DNA from: CAVRXQ01 sp963838845
Lineage (GTDB): Bacteria > Actinomycetota > Acidimicrobiia > Acidimicrobiales > Bog-793
Direction: 5' to 3'
DNA length: 64,000 nucleotides
NCBI GenBank assembly: GCA_963838845.1
Contig: CAWISR010000003.1
Span: 124,001-188,000, forward strand
A model generated the notes under the pieces. The model made no database searches. It was not told where the DNA came from and worked only from the letters and a program-made list of their open reading frames with translations. The position numbers and the translations under genes were made by a program. Below are positions 54,217 through 62,916 of this stretch, in pieces (within the stretch, counting starts at the first letter, position 1; every line of letters starts with the position of its first letter).

Positions 54217-55905
54217 ATGGGTTTTTTCTGGACCATCGTCGTGCTGGTCATCGCCCTCGGCCTCGCCTGGCGGTACCTGGGCTCGTACATGGCCGCCGTC
54301 TTCGAAGGCCGAGTGCATTACCTCGCGTGGGCAGAGCGACCCTTCTACCGGCTGCTCGGGACCAGTCCCGAGCACGAGCAGACCTGGAAGCGCTACGCCG
54401 GCTCGGCGGTGATCTTCTCCGCCGCCTTCCTCGGCGTCGGCTATCTGCTGCTGAGGATTCAGGGGTCGTTGCCACTCAACCCGCAGCACCTGGGCGCCGT
54501 GCCTCCGGCGCTGAGTTTCAACACGATCGTGTCGTTCATGACCAACACGAACTGGCAGAACTACGGCGGCGAGGAGGCGATGTCGTACTTCTCCCAGATT
54601 GGCGTGCTCACGGTGCAGCAGTTCGTGAGCGCGGCGGTCGGGATCGCGGCGGCGATCGCGATGGTACGGGGCTTTTCCCGCCGCAATTCCCCCACGATCG
54701 GGAACTTCTGGGTGGATATCACCCGTTGCATGCTCTACATCCTGCTCCCGATCGTGTTTCTCACCGGCATCCTGGTCGTCGGCGAGGGCGCCGTGCAGAC
54801 CCTGGCCGGGCCGGTCGTCATCCATGACTCGCTGAACGGCGTCACTCAGACCATCCCCCGTGGCCCCGCCGGGTTCATGGGCACGATCATGCAGATCGGG
54901 ACCAATGGCGGTGGGTTCTTCGACGTCGACCTGGCCCATCCCTTCGAGAACCCGACGGCGCTCACCAACATCGTCTACATCTGGCTGACCCTCTCCATCC
55001 CGTTCTCTCTTACCTACACGTTCGGCAAGATGGTGAAGAGCATCCGCCACGGCGCCGCCCTGCTCGGGGTGATGGTGATCATCTTCGGCTCGTGGGTGGC
55101 CTTCACGAGCTACGCCGAGCACCAGAACAACCCTGCCGTCTACACCGCCGGCGTCCACTCCGCGGTCGGGAACACCGAGGGCAAAGAGGTGCGCTTCGGC
55201 GACACCACCAGTGCCCTGTTCAACGTCTCGATGACCCAAACCTCCGACGGTGCCGTCGACAGCGCCACCGACTCGTACAACGCGATGGGAGGCTTCGGTC
55301 CGCTCACCGGCATGATGCTCGGCGAGGTGACCCCTGGGGGGGTGGGAAGCGGGATGTACACGCTCCTCATCTACGCGATCATCGCCGTCTTCATCGGCGG
55401 ATTGATGATCGGGCGAACGCCGGAGTTCCTCGGGAAGAGGATCCAGGCCAAGGAGGTGAAGCTGGCGGGCCTCGGGGCGCTCGTGATGCCGCTCATCGTC
55501 CTCGTCCTCACTGGCATCGCGGTCTCGGTCGCAGAAGGACGCGCCGGTCCGCTCAACCACGGACCACACGGGTTCACCGAGATCCTCTACGCGTTGACGT
55601 CGCAGGGCAACAACAACGGCTCGGCCATGGCCGGCCTCAACGGCAACACCGCCTTCTACAACGTCGTCGGCGCGATCGACATGCTGATCGGCAGGTTCGG
55701 CATCATGATCCCCGCCATTGCCCTCGGGGGCGTGCTCGCCGCCAAGCAGGTCGTCCCCGCCTCGCTCGGCACGTTCCGCACCGACAACACGATGTTCATC
55801 GGGCTCGTCATCGGTGTGATCCTCATCGTCGGTGGGTTGACCTTCTTTCCAGCCGTCGCCCTCGGACCGATCGTCGAACAACTGAGCCACGGAAAGTTCT
55901 TCTAA
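54217..55905 (+). CDS. kdpA: Potassium-transporting ATPase subunit KdpA
   Basis: 562 residues, ten membrane helices. The selectivity-filter loops are visible: SFMTNTNWQNYGGE, IGTNGGGFFDVDLAHPFENP and TSQGNNNGSAMAGL. It binds and conducts K+. The stop (55903-55905) abuts the kdpB ATG. Confidence 0.98.
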   Translation: MGFFWTIVVLVIALGLAWRYLGSYMAAVFEGRVHYLAWAERPFYRLLGTSPEHEQTWKRYAGSAVIFSAAFLGVGYLLLRIQGSLPLNPQHLGAVPPALSFNTIVSFMTNTNWQNYGGEEAMSYFSQIGVLTVQQFVSAAVGIAAAIAMVRGFSRRNSPTIGNFWVDITRCMLYILLPIVFLTGILVVGEGAVQTLAGPVVIHDSLNGVTQTIPRGPAGFMGTIMQIGTNGGGFFDVDLAHPFENPTALTNIVYIWLTLSIPFSLTYTFGKMVKSIRHGAALLGVMVIIFGSWVAFTSYAEHQNNPAVYTAGVHSAVGNTEGKEVRFGDTTSALFNVSMTQTSDGAVDSATDSYNAMGGFGPLTGMMLGEVTPGGVGSGMYTLLIYAIIAVFIGGLMIGRTPEFLGKRIQAKEVKLAGLGALVMPLIVLVLTGIAVSVAEGRAGPLNHGPHGFTEILYALTSQGNNNGSAMAGLNGNTAFYNVVGAIDMLIGRFGIMIPAIALGGVLAAKQVVPASLGTFRTDNTMFIGLVIGVILIVGGLTFFPAVALGPIVEQLSHGKFF

Positions 55906-58014
55906 ATGGAAACCAACGACATGAACGACCCCGCATCGGGGGGCGACCGCGCTGCGACAGCAGTACAGGAGGGCGCGCGTCCACCAACGGTCGCCCACGG
56001 CGTGGCGGAGGCTCGCAGCCTCTTCGACCGGGAGATCCTTCGGCACGCGCTCGTCGGCTCCTTCCGAAAGCTCGACCCGCGGGTGCAACTCAAGAACCCG
56101 GTAATGTTCGTCGTCCTCGTCGGGTCGGTCGTCACCCTCATCTATGCGATCAGGCAACCCGGCAAGTTCACCTGGTTCATCACGGTCTGGCTATTTCTCA
56201 CGGTCCTTTTCGCGAACTTCGCCGAGGCGATGGCCGAGGGCCGGGGCAAGGCGCAGGCGGACACGCTGCGGCGCATGCGCTCTGAGACCGAGGCCCGCCG
56301 CCTGAACCCGGACGGCACCGAGAGCCGCGTCGCCGCTGCCGAGCTCGTCAAGGGCGACCTCGTCGTCTGCGAGGCAAATGACCTCATCCCGTCTGACGGC
56401 GAGATCGTCGAAGGGATCGCCTCGGTCGACGAGTCGGCGATTACCGGAGAGTCCGCTCCGGTGATCCGCGAATCCGGAGGCGACCGCTCGGCGGTGACCG
56501 GCGGGACGAAGGTGCTCTCTGACCGAATCGTCGTGCGGATCACGGCCGAGCGTGGACACACGTTTCTCGACCGCATGATCACCCTCGTCGAAGGCGCGAA
56601 CCGCCAGAAGACCCCGAACGAGATCGCCCTCACCATCCTGCTCGCCGTCCTGACGATCGTCTTCATCCCCGTCGTCGTCACGCTGCAGCCCTTCGGCCAC
56701 TACGCCGGTGCGACGGTGTCCGTCGTGATCCTCGTGTCGCTGCTCGTCTGTCTCATTCCGACGACGATCGGCGCGCTGCTCTCAGCGATCGGGATCGCCG
56801 GGATGGACCGTCTCGTGCAGCGCAACGTGCTCGCGATGAGCGGCCGAGCCGTCGAAGCCGCCGGTGACGTCCAGACGTTGCTCCTCGACAAGACCGGCAC
56901 GATCACGCTCGGCAACCGCATGGCGTCTACGTTCATTCCGGCTTCCGGTCACAGCGAGGAGGAACTCGCCGACGCCGCACAGCTCGCCTCGCTCGCCGAC
57001 GAGACCCCGGAAGGTCGTTCGATCGTCGTGCTCGCCAAGGAGCGCTTCAATATTCGCGAACGCAGCCTCGGCGCGAACCCACAGTTCATCCCCTTCTCGG
57101 CGACGACACGCATGTCGGGAGTCGATTTCCAGGGCCGCCAGATTCGCAAGGGCGCGGCGGATGCAATTCGGCGCTGGTCCATCGACCAGGGGGGCGAAGT
57201 TCCCCCAGGCCTCGAACAGATTGTCGAGCAAATCGCAAGAGGCGGCGCCACGCCACTTGTCGTCGCTGACGGACCGATGGTCCTCGGCGTCATCGAATTG
57301 AAGGACGTCGTGAAACAGGGCATCCGCGAGAAGTTCGACGAGATGCGCCAGATGGGCATCCGTACGGTGATGATCACCGGCGACAACCCACTCACGGCAG
57401 CGGCAATCGCGCAGGAGGCCGGCGTCGACGACTACCTGGCCGAGGCAACGCCCGAGGCGAAGATGGCGCTGATCCGCTCTGAGCAGGAGGGCGGAAAGCT
57501 CATCGCGATGACGGGTGACGGCACGAACGACGCGCCGGCGCTCGCCCAGGCGGACGTCGGCGTCGCCATGAACACCGGGACGACCGCCGCCAAAGAGGCC
57601 GGGAACATGGTCGATCTCGACTCGAACCCGACGAAGCTCATCGACGTCGTCGAGATCGGAAAGCAGCTCCTCATCACCCGGGGCTCGCTTACGACCTTCT
57701 CGATCGCCAACGACGTCGCCAAGTACTTCGCGATCATCCCGGCGTTGTTCGTCGCGACCTACCCGCAGCTCAACACGCTCAACATCATGAAGCTGCACAG
57801 CCCACAGAGTGCCGTTCTCTCTGCGGTGGTCTTCAACGCACTCGTCATCGTCGCCCTCATACCCCTCGCGCTTCGCGGCGTGAGGTTCCGGGCGGCCGGC
57901 TCGGCAGCGATCCTTCGCCGCAACGTCTGGATCTACGGGGTCGGGGGCGTCATCGCGCCGTTCATCTTCATCAAGCTGATCGACCTCATCATCACAGCGA
58001 TCCACGCGTACTGA
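55906..58014 (+). CDS. kdpB: Potassium-transporting P-type ATPase subunit KdpB
   Basis: 702 residues. ITGESAPVIRESGGD, phosphorylated Asp in LLLDKTGTITLGNR, GDGTNDAPALAQADVGVAMN and the membrane helices make a complete KdpB, which hydrolyses ATP to power K+ uptake through KdpA. The N-terminal ~30 residues are hydrophilic. Confidence 0.98.
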   Translation: METNDMNDPASGGDRAATAVQEGARPPTVAHGVAEARSLFDREILRHALVGSFRKLDPRVQLKNPVMFVVLVGSVVTLIYAIRQPGKFTWFITVWLFLTVLFANFAEAMAEGRGKAQADTLRRMRSETEARRLNPDGTESRVAAAELVKGDLVVCEANDLIPSDGEIVEGIASVDESAITGESAPVIRESGGDRSAVTGGTKVLSDRIVVRITAERGHTFLDRMITLVEGANRQKTPNEIALTILLAVLTIVFIPVVVTLQPFGHYAGATVSVVILVSLLVCLIPTTIGALLSAIGIAGMDRLVQRNVLAMSGRAVEAAGDVQTLLLDKTGTITLGNRMASTFIPASGHSEEELADAAQLASLADETPEGRSIVVLAKERFNIRERSLGANPQFIPFSATTRMSGVDFQGRQIRKGAADAIRRWSIDQGGEVPPGLEQIVEQIARGGATPLVVADGPMVLGVIELKDVVKQGIREKFDEMRQMGIRTVMITGDNPLTAAAIAQEAGVDDYLAEATPEAKMALIRSEQEGGKLIAMTGDGTNDAPALAQADVGVAMNTGTTAAKEAGNMVDLDSNPTKLIDVVEIGKQLLITRGSLTTFSIANDVAKYFAIIPALFVATYPQLNTLNIMKLHSPQSAVLSAVVFNALVIVALIPLALRGVRFRAAGSAAILRRNVWIYGVGGVIAPFIFIKLIDLIITAIHAY

Positions 58015-58027
58015 TTGCGAGCCGCAA

Positions 58028-58699
58028 ATGACCGCCTATCTTCGCCGCTCAATCATTGCGATCGTGGTCTTCACGGTCTTTTTTGGGTTCGTCTACGCGT
58101 TCGTCGGCACCGGCGTCGCTCAGCTCTTGTTCCGTCACCAAGCCGACGGATCGATCACCGCGAACGGCTCGACGCTCATCGGCCAGAACTGGGCGGATGC
58201 TCCTTGTGGGACGCACCCCCTCGGAAGCTGCGTCTTCCACGGCCGCCCCGACGACACCGGGCCGTACGCGGCGAACCCGAAAGAAAAAATCTCCGGAGGT
58301 GACAACCCGCTCGTCGCCTGCCAGACCCTCGTCAGCAAGAAGCCCGCTTGCGTTGACGGCGAGTCCGCGGCCACCAACCTCGGCCCGCGGTCCAAGGTCT
58401 TACTGGCAGACACCAAAGCCCTAGTGGCGTACTGGCGGTCCCTGGGAGTCGACCACCCCACACCTGATTTGGTGACGACCTCGGGCAGCGGCATCGACCC
58501 CGACATCACGCCTCAGGACGCGATCGTCCAGATTCCGATGGTCTCCAAAGCGACCGGCATCCCCCCATCGGCCCTCCGGAAGCTCATCGCCCGGGAGACC
58601 AACCGAGCACAGCTGGACTTTCTCGGCAGCAACTTCATCAACGTCCTTCAGCTCAATGAGGGTCTCGCGAAACTGAAGGCCGAGTACCTCACGTCGTAG
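58028..58699 (+). CDS. kdpC: Potassium-transporting ATPase subunit KdpC
   Basis: 223 residues. One N-terminal membrane helix (IIAIVVFTVFFGFVYAFVGT), then the external domain with NGSTLIGQNW, a TNLGPRSK motif and ALRKLIARETNRAQLDFLG. The middle carries four Cys (60, 68, 98, 108), an unusual number for KdpC, which could form disulfides outside the membrane. It converges on kdpE with 8 bases between stops. Confidence 0.96.
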   Translation: MTAYLRRSIIAIVVFTVFFGFVYAFVGTGVAQLLFRHQADGSITANGSTLIGQNWADAPCGTHPLGSCVFHGRPDDTGPYAANPKEKISGGDNPLVACQTLVSKKPACVDGESAATNLGPRSKVLLADTKALVAYWRSLGVDHPTPDLVTTSGSGIDPDITPQDAIVQIPMVSKATGIPPSALRKLIARETNRAQLDFLGSNFINVLQLNEGLAKLKAEYLTS

Positions 58700-58707
58700 G
58701 CGGCCCC

Positions 58708-59379
58708 TCAGGCGACGAGTTCGTAGCCGATCCCGGGATGGTTGCGGAGCATCTCGCCGTGCTCGTCGCCTAGCTTGCGCCGCAAACGGTGGACGTACAC
58801 GCGGACGTAATTCTGTTCGTCGCCGTATCCCGCGCCCCAGACCTGTTTCAGGATCATCTCGTGGGTACAAACCTTCCCCGCGTGCTTCGCCAAGAAAGCG
58901 AGAAGCGCGAATTCGTGGGACGTGAGCTCGAGGTTGACACCGTCGCGCGTCGCGGTCATGCACGTGAGATCAACCAAGAGATCCCGGACGCGTAAGTCGC
59001 TCGGTTCATGCCGCGGTGCGCCCGCGTGTCGAAGCGCGGTGCGCAACCTCGCTTCGAGCTCCGCCATCGAGAACGGCTTCGTCACGTAGTCGTCGGCACC
59101 GAGATCGAATGCTGCCACTTTGCGCTCCTCGGTGCCCGCGGCTGACAGGACGATGATCGGTACCTCCGACCACGAGCGGATCTCTCGGCACACCTCGATG
59201 CCGTCGATGTCGCCCAATCCGAGATCGAGAACGACGAGGTCGGGCGATGCCAGGGCAACCTGCGCGATCCCGTCGGAGCCGCTGTTGGCCGCGACGACGG
59301 AGTAACCGCGGGCTTCAAGGCCGATGCGCAGCGCCTTGCGCAGTGACGGATCGTCATCGACGACGAGCACCCGGCTCAT
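58708..59379 (-). CDS. kdpE: Response regulator KdpE (OmpR/PhoB family)
   Basis: 223 residues. Receiver domain SRVLVVDDDPSLRKALRIGL, phospho-Asp in DLVVLDLGLGDIDG, conserved Lys in DYVTKPFSMAELEARL, then a winged-helix DNA-binding domain (ELTSHEFALLAFLAKHAGKV and YVRVYVHRLRRKLG). Start at ATG 59379, one base after the stop of the kinase gene. The context with kdpFABC and the sensor halves identifies it. Confidence 0.95.
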   Translation of the reverse strand: MSRVLVVDDDPSLRKALRIGLEARGYSVVAANSGSDGIAQVALASPDLVVLDLGLGDIDGIEVCREIRSWSEVPIIVLSAAGTEERKVAAFDLGADDYVTKPFSMAELEARLRTALRHAGAPRHEPSDLRVRDLLVDLTCMTATRDGVNLELTSHEFALLAFLAKHAGKVCTHEMILKQVWGAGYGDEQNYVRVYVHRLRRKLGDEHGEMLRNHPGIGYELVA

Positions 59380-59380
59380 C

Positions 59381-60844
59381 TCACGCCTCGGCAACGGGCA
59401 GGGTGAAGACGAAGCGCGCACCGCCGCCAGCCCGCGCTTCGACGCGAACCGACGCGCCGTGCGCGGCGACGAAGGCATCGACGATTGCGAGCCCAAGTCC
59501 GGCTCGGCCACCACCCGAGATCCGGTTGAACATCTTGAAGACCCGCTCCCGTTCGCTCTCAGGTACCCCTGGTCCTCGGTCCTCGACGGCGACCTCCACG
59601 CGATCTCCGCGACGAAGCGCGACGACGTCGATCGTGGTTCCTTCCGGCGCGTGCCGCTCAGCGTTCTCGAGCAGGTTCACGAGCACCTGGCCGATGAGGA
59701 CGTGGTCGACCCGCACAGGCGGCGTTTCGGAGGGGATCGAGACCGTGACGCGGTGAATCCAGGGGGCGGTGCCGAACGCGTCAAGCGCTTCGGCGACGAG
59801 TTTGTCGATCGATGTCGTCTCGATGCGCAGCTCGAGTTCTCCGAACTCGATGCGCGTCATGTCCAACAGGTTGGCGACGAGTCGATCAAGGCGATCCGCC
59901 TGGGTCTCGATGAGTTCGAGCAGGTCAGCTCGATCGAGGGCGCTGAGTTCGACGACATCGTTGCGGAGGTCGGAAACCGCGGCCTTCACCGATGCGAGCG
60001 GCGTACGCAGATCGTGTGAAACGGCGCCGAGCAACGCGTTGCGCCAGCTATCGACCTCGCGCAACAGAGCGGTTTCAACCGCGCGCTCCTGCAGGCGAGC
60101 CCGCTCGATCGCGAACGCCGCCTGATTGGCGTAAGCACGCAACGAGCGCATCCGTTCCTCGTCGATTTGGGGACCCGAGCACACGAGCAGTCCGATCGCC
60201 TGTCCCGAGGCAGCTAGGGGAACACCGAAGAGATGGCGCCCTTCGATCGCAACACCGCCGAGACTGCGCCGCGAGCCTCCAGTCGGCGTGACGCGGCGCA
60301 GCTCGTCCTGGTCGATCGTCCGACCCGATCGGGCCGCGCGGACGAACCCGGACTCGCGCGCAAGCAGCAGCTCGACGCCGTCAAGGGCGAAGGTATCGGC
60401 CACCGATCGGACGAGCTCACCGAGGAGGTCGGCGAGTGGCGAGTTCGTCGCCAGCGTCCCGATCACGTCGACGAGGTACTGGCCCTCGCGAGCTCGTCGG
60501 CGATCCGCCGCCCGGGCACGACGGCGCCCGCTGACGATGGGTCCGCAGGTCAGGGCGACGAGGCCATACACCCCCATCGGTATCGCGTCCTTGGCTTCGG
60601 AAACCGCGATCGTGCCGAAGGGGGGGACAAAGACGTAGTCGTACAAGAAGAACGTCCCGACCGCGCTGAGGATGCCGACGACGGGTCCCGCGAGTGCCGC
60701 GCCGACGGCGAGCGGGACGGCGAGCAACAGACCGATTGCGATCGAGTCGTCGGCGTTGCGCAGCGGCAACAAGACAAGACCCATCGCGCCGACGAGCGCG
60801 AAGGCCGCGAGCGGCCGCACGAGCTGGTGCCCGGTTTTACCCAT
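59381..60844 (-). CDS. kdpD: KdpD-type sensor histidine kinase, membrane and kinase half only
   Basis: 487 residues. It starts with the four-helix DUF4118 segment (LLLAVPLAVGAALAGPVVGI), then a GAF-like domain (about 130-245), HisKA with His277 in VSHDLRTPLASVK, and the ATPase domain (NLLENAERHAPEG, GLGLAIVDAF). The N-terminal KdpD and USP domains are missing; they are encoded by the divergent gene at 60969. It begins MGKTGHQLVRPLAAF after GAGGCGAC. It should phosphorylate KdpE. Confidence 0.93.
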   Translation of the reverse strand: MGKTGHQLVRPLAAFALVGAMGLVLLPLRNADDSIAIGLLLAVPLAVGAALAGPVVGILSAVGTFFLYDYVFVPPFGTIAVSEAKDAIPMGVYGLVALTCGPIVSGRRRARAADRRRAREGQYLVDVIGTLATNSPLADLLGELVRSVADTFALDGVELLLARESGFVRAARSGRTIDQDELRRVTPTGGSRRSLGGVAIEGRHLFGVPLAASGQAIGLLVCSGPQIDEERMRSLRAYANQAAFAIERARLQERAVETALLREVDSWRNALLGAVSHDLRTPLASVKAAVSDLRNDVVELSALDRADLLELIETQADRLDRLVANLLDMTRIEFGELELRIETTSIDKLVAEALDAFGTAPWIHRVTVSIPSETPPVRVDHVLIGQVLVNLLENAERHAPEGTTIDVVALRRGDRVEVAVEDRGPGVPESERERVFKMFNRISGGGRAGLGLAIVDAFVAAHGASVRVEARAGGGARFVFTLPVAEA

Positions 60845-60868
60845 GTCGCCTCGTCACCGCCTGTTCCA

Positions 60869-60885
60869 GCCATCGTAGCGATGGC
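60869..60885. promoter_or_regulatory. Inverted repeat in the divergent region between the kdpD halves
   Basis: GCCATCG (60869-60875) and CGATGGC (60879-60885) form a perfect 7-bp inverted repeat around TAG, 25 bases before the kinase gene start. It could be a protein-binding site; a TACGAT on the reverse strand (60877-60872) lies within it and may be a -10 box. Confidence 0.35.
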
Positions 60886-60968
60886 GGTCCGTCAAACCCC
60901 CACGTCGCGCACGCGAATGGCGGCTCCTCGTCCGACACGGTGCGTACCCAGATCGGGGAGAATGTCAC

Positions 60969-62138
60969 ATGACCGAGACCGACATCCCCGCCGAGGCGAC
61001 CGAGGACGTCTCCGATGTCGTCACGGCGACCGGGAAGTTCCGGATCTATCTCGGCGCCGCCGCCGGCGTCGGAAAGACGATCGCGATGCTCGAAGAGGGC
61101 AAGCGACGGCACGACCGGGGGCGGGACGTCGTTGTCGGCTTCGTCGAGACCCACGGCCGCGCTCACACGTTCGAGGCGATCCACGACCTCGAGGTGGTCC
61201 CGCGCAAGAAGGTCGAATACCGGGGTTCGACTTTTGAGGAGATGGACGTCGACGCGTTGCTCGCTCGTCACCCTGACGTCGCCCTCGTCGACGAGATCGC
61301 CCACACGAACGTCCCGGGGTCCGGGCGCAACGAGAAGCGGTGGCAGGACGTCTTCGAACTGCTCGACGCGGGCATCGCCGTCGTGAGCACGCTCAACGTT
61401 CAACACCTTGAATCGATCGCCGACGCCGTGGAATCGATCACCGGAATTCAGGTCCGCGAACGCGTTCCCGACTGGGTTGTGCGCAAGGCCGACCAGATCG
61501 AGCTCATCGACTCGTCTCCCGAACAACTCCGACGTCGCATGCTGCACGGCAACATCTACGCGCCCGACAAAGTGCCGAAGGCTCTCGCCGGCTTTTTCAA
61601 AACCGAGAACCTCGTCGCGTTGCGCGAGCTCGCACTCCGTTTCGTCGCCGACGAAACCGAAGAGGAGCTTCTCGACTATCTCGCACGTCGACAGCCGACG
61701 ACGACTTGGGAGACGAACGAGCGGATCATGGTCGCGGTCACCGATGCACCTGGAACGACGGGCATCGTGCGACGAGCGGCGCGCATGGCGCAGCGGCTGA
61801 AGACCGACCTCGATATTGTCTACGTCGTCGACGACAGTTCATCTGGGTCATCGGCGCGAGACGAACTCGACAAGGTGCGCAAGTGCTGTGGCGACGTCGG
61901 AGCGACGTGGCACGAGATCAGCGGCGACAACATCGCCAAGGAGGTCGTCGACTTCGCCCGAGCGCACCAGATCACCCAGATCGTCCTCGGTTCGAGTCGG
62001 CGCTCTCGTTGGCAGGAGGCGCTGCGCGGCTCGATCGTCTCCGACGTGCTCCGCTACGCCGCCCAACACGAAATCGACGTGCACGTCATCGCGCGACGCA
62101 AACCCCACGAACTCGCGCCGCCCCAAGACGAGGGCTGA
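60969..62138 (+). CDS. KdpD N-terminal sensor module (KdpD domain plus universal stress domain) as a separate gene
   Basis: 389 residues. Walker A in IYLGAAAGVGKTIAMLEEGK, VDEIAHTNVPGSGRNEKRW and STLNVQHLESI are the hallmarks of the N-terminal KdpD domain (about 20-235). Residues about 248-375 form a USP-like domain (ERIMVAVTDAPGTTGIVRRA; QIVLGSSRRSRWQEALRGSI). There are no membrane helices and no kinase. The ATG at 60969 has GGGGAG nearby. It supplies the domains missing from the kinase gene, so the two proteins likely act together in sensing K+ or ionic strength. Confidence 0.93.
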   Translation: MTETDIPAEATEDVSDVVTATGKFRIYLGAAAGVGKTIAMLEEGKRRHDRGRDVVVGFVETHGRAHTFEAIHDLEVVPRKKVEYRGSTFEEMDVDALLARHPDVALVDEIAHTNVPGSGRNEKRWQDVFELLDAGIAVVSTLNVQHLESIADAVESITGIQVRERVPDWVVRKADQIELIDSSPEQLRRRMLHGNIYAPDKVPKALAGFFKTENLVALRELALRFVADETEEELLDYLARRQPTTTWETNERIMVAVTDAPGTTGIVRRAARMAQRLKTDLDIVYVVDDSSSGSSARDELDKVRKCCGDVGATWHEISGDNIAKEVVDFARAHQITQIVLGSSRRSRWQEALRGSIVSDVLRYAAQHEIDVHVIARRKPHELAPPQDEG

Positions 62139-62173
62139 ATTTCGAGAGTCGTTCGCGCTCCGGACGCGTCACG

Positions 62174-62197
62174 GGGTCGGACCGGACGCACCGACCC
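62174..62197. terminator. Hairpin between convergent kdpD N-module gene and yceI
   Basis: GGGTCGG (62174-62180) pairs with CCGACCC (62191-62197) across a 10-base loop, between two convergent stops. There is no T-run. Confidence 0.35.
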
Positions 62198-62225
62198 GAC
62201 CCCCGCGTCGTCGAACGAGATGGAC

Positions 62226-62810
62226 TCAGGCTTGGAGGGTCACCTCAGCCTCGATCTCGATCCGAACCTTGTCGCTGACCACGACGCCGCCGCTGTCGAG
62301 CGTGGCGTTGAAGGCGACGCCGAAGTCCTGACGGTTGATCTCTCCCGAGGCGGAAAACCCGAGACGCGAACCGAAGTACGCGTCCTTGGTGCCGCCGTTG
62401 AACTCGAGGTCCAACGTCACAGGCTTGGTGACTCCGCGCAGCGTCAAGTCGCCGGTGAGCTTCCACTGGTCGCCAGCCGGCTCAATCTTCGTGCTCGCAA
62501 ATGTCATTGTCGGGTAATGCTCGACGTCGAAGAAATCGCTCGTCCGCAGGTGCCCATCCCGAGTCGCGTCGTCAGTCGTCACGCTCGCCATCCGAACCTC
62601 CGCCGCGACCTTCGAGTCGGTCGGGTTCTCGGCGACTTCGATTGTTCCCTCGAAATCCGGGAAGTGTCCCCGGACTTTCGTCACCATCAAGTGGCGAGCC
62701 ACAAAGGCAATCTTTGTGTGCGCCTTGTCGAGGACGTAACTCCCCGGCGCCGGGACGACCCGGCCATCCACCACTTGCGTAATCGCCTGATCGACGGTTT
62801 CCGCACTCAT
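62226..62810 (-). CDS. YceI family protein
   Basis: 194 residues, one lipocalin-like beta barrel. GSYVLDKAHTKIAFVARHLM, RTSDFFDVEHYPTMTFASTK, LTLRGVTKPVTLDLEF and DFGVAFNA are diagnostic of YceI, which binds isoprenoid lipids in some members. No signal peptide, so it is cytoplasmic as in many actinobacteria. The ATG at 62810 follows AGGAGG. It diverges from marR, with a shared palindrome. Confidence 0.93.
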   Translation of the reverse strand: MSAETVDQAITQVVDGRVVPAPGSYVLDKAHTKIAFVARHLMVTKVRGHFPDFEGTIEVAENPTDSKVAAEVRMASVTTDDATRDGHLRTSDFFDVEHYPTMTFASTKIEPAGDQWKLTGDLTLRGVTKPVTLDLEFNGGTKDAYFGSRLGFSASGEINRQDFGVAFNATLDSGGVVVSDKVRIEIEAEVTLQA

Positions 62811-62851
62811 CTGCTTCCTCCTGGCTTGGCATGGAGTCCGTCTTTCGGACG

Positions 62852-62880
62852 AACTTACTTGTGTCAACAATTATTGTCTA
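62852..62880 (-). promoter_or_regulatory. Putative yceI promoter
   Basis: On the reverse strand TAGACA (62880-62875), 17 bases, TAAGTT (62857-62852). The palindrome at 62857-62887 covers its -35 and spacer. Confidence 0.45.
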
Positions 62881-62887
62881 CACAACT
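62857..62887. promoter_or_regulatory. MarR-type operator between yceI and marR
   Basis: A 31-bp imperfect palindrome centred at 62872; 12 of 15 paired positions match (core ACAAT-T-ATTGT). It lies in the divergent region, overlapping the yceI promoter and the -35 region of marR, which is the classic place for a MarR autorepressor site. Confidence 0.55.
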
Positions 62888-62904
62888 ATTCCCTGGCAAG
62901 CGGC

Positions 62905-62910
62905 TAGGCT
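62905..62910 (+). promoter_or_regulatory. Putative -10 hexamer for leaderless marR mRNA
   Basis: TAGGCT, 6 bases, then the marR ATG at 62917. No Shine-Dalgarno sequence. Confidence 0.45.
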
Positions 62911-62916
62911 GTGGTG

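Noticed and set aside
54160..56157. 665-codon minus-strand ORF opposite kdpA
   Set aside because: His/Asp/Glu-rich mirror of membrane-protein codons; kdpA and kdpB on the other strand are unambiguous.
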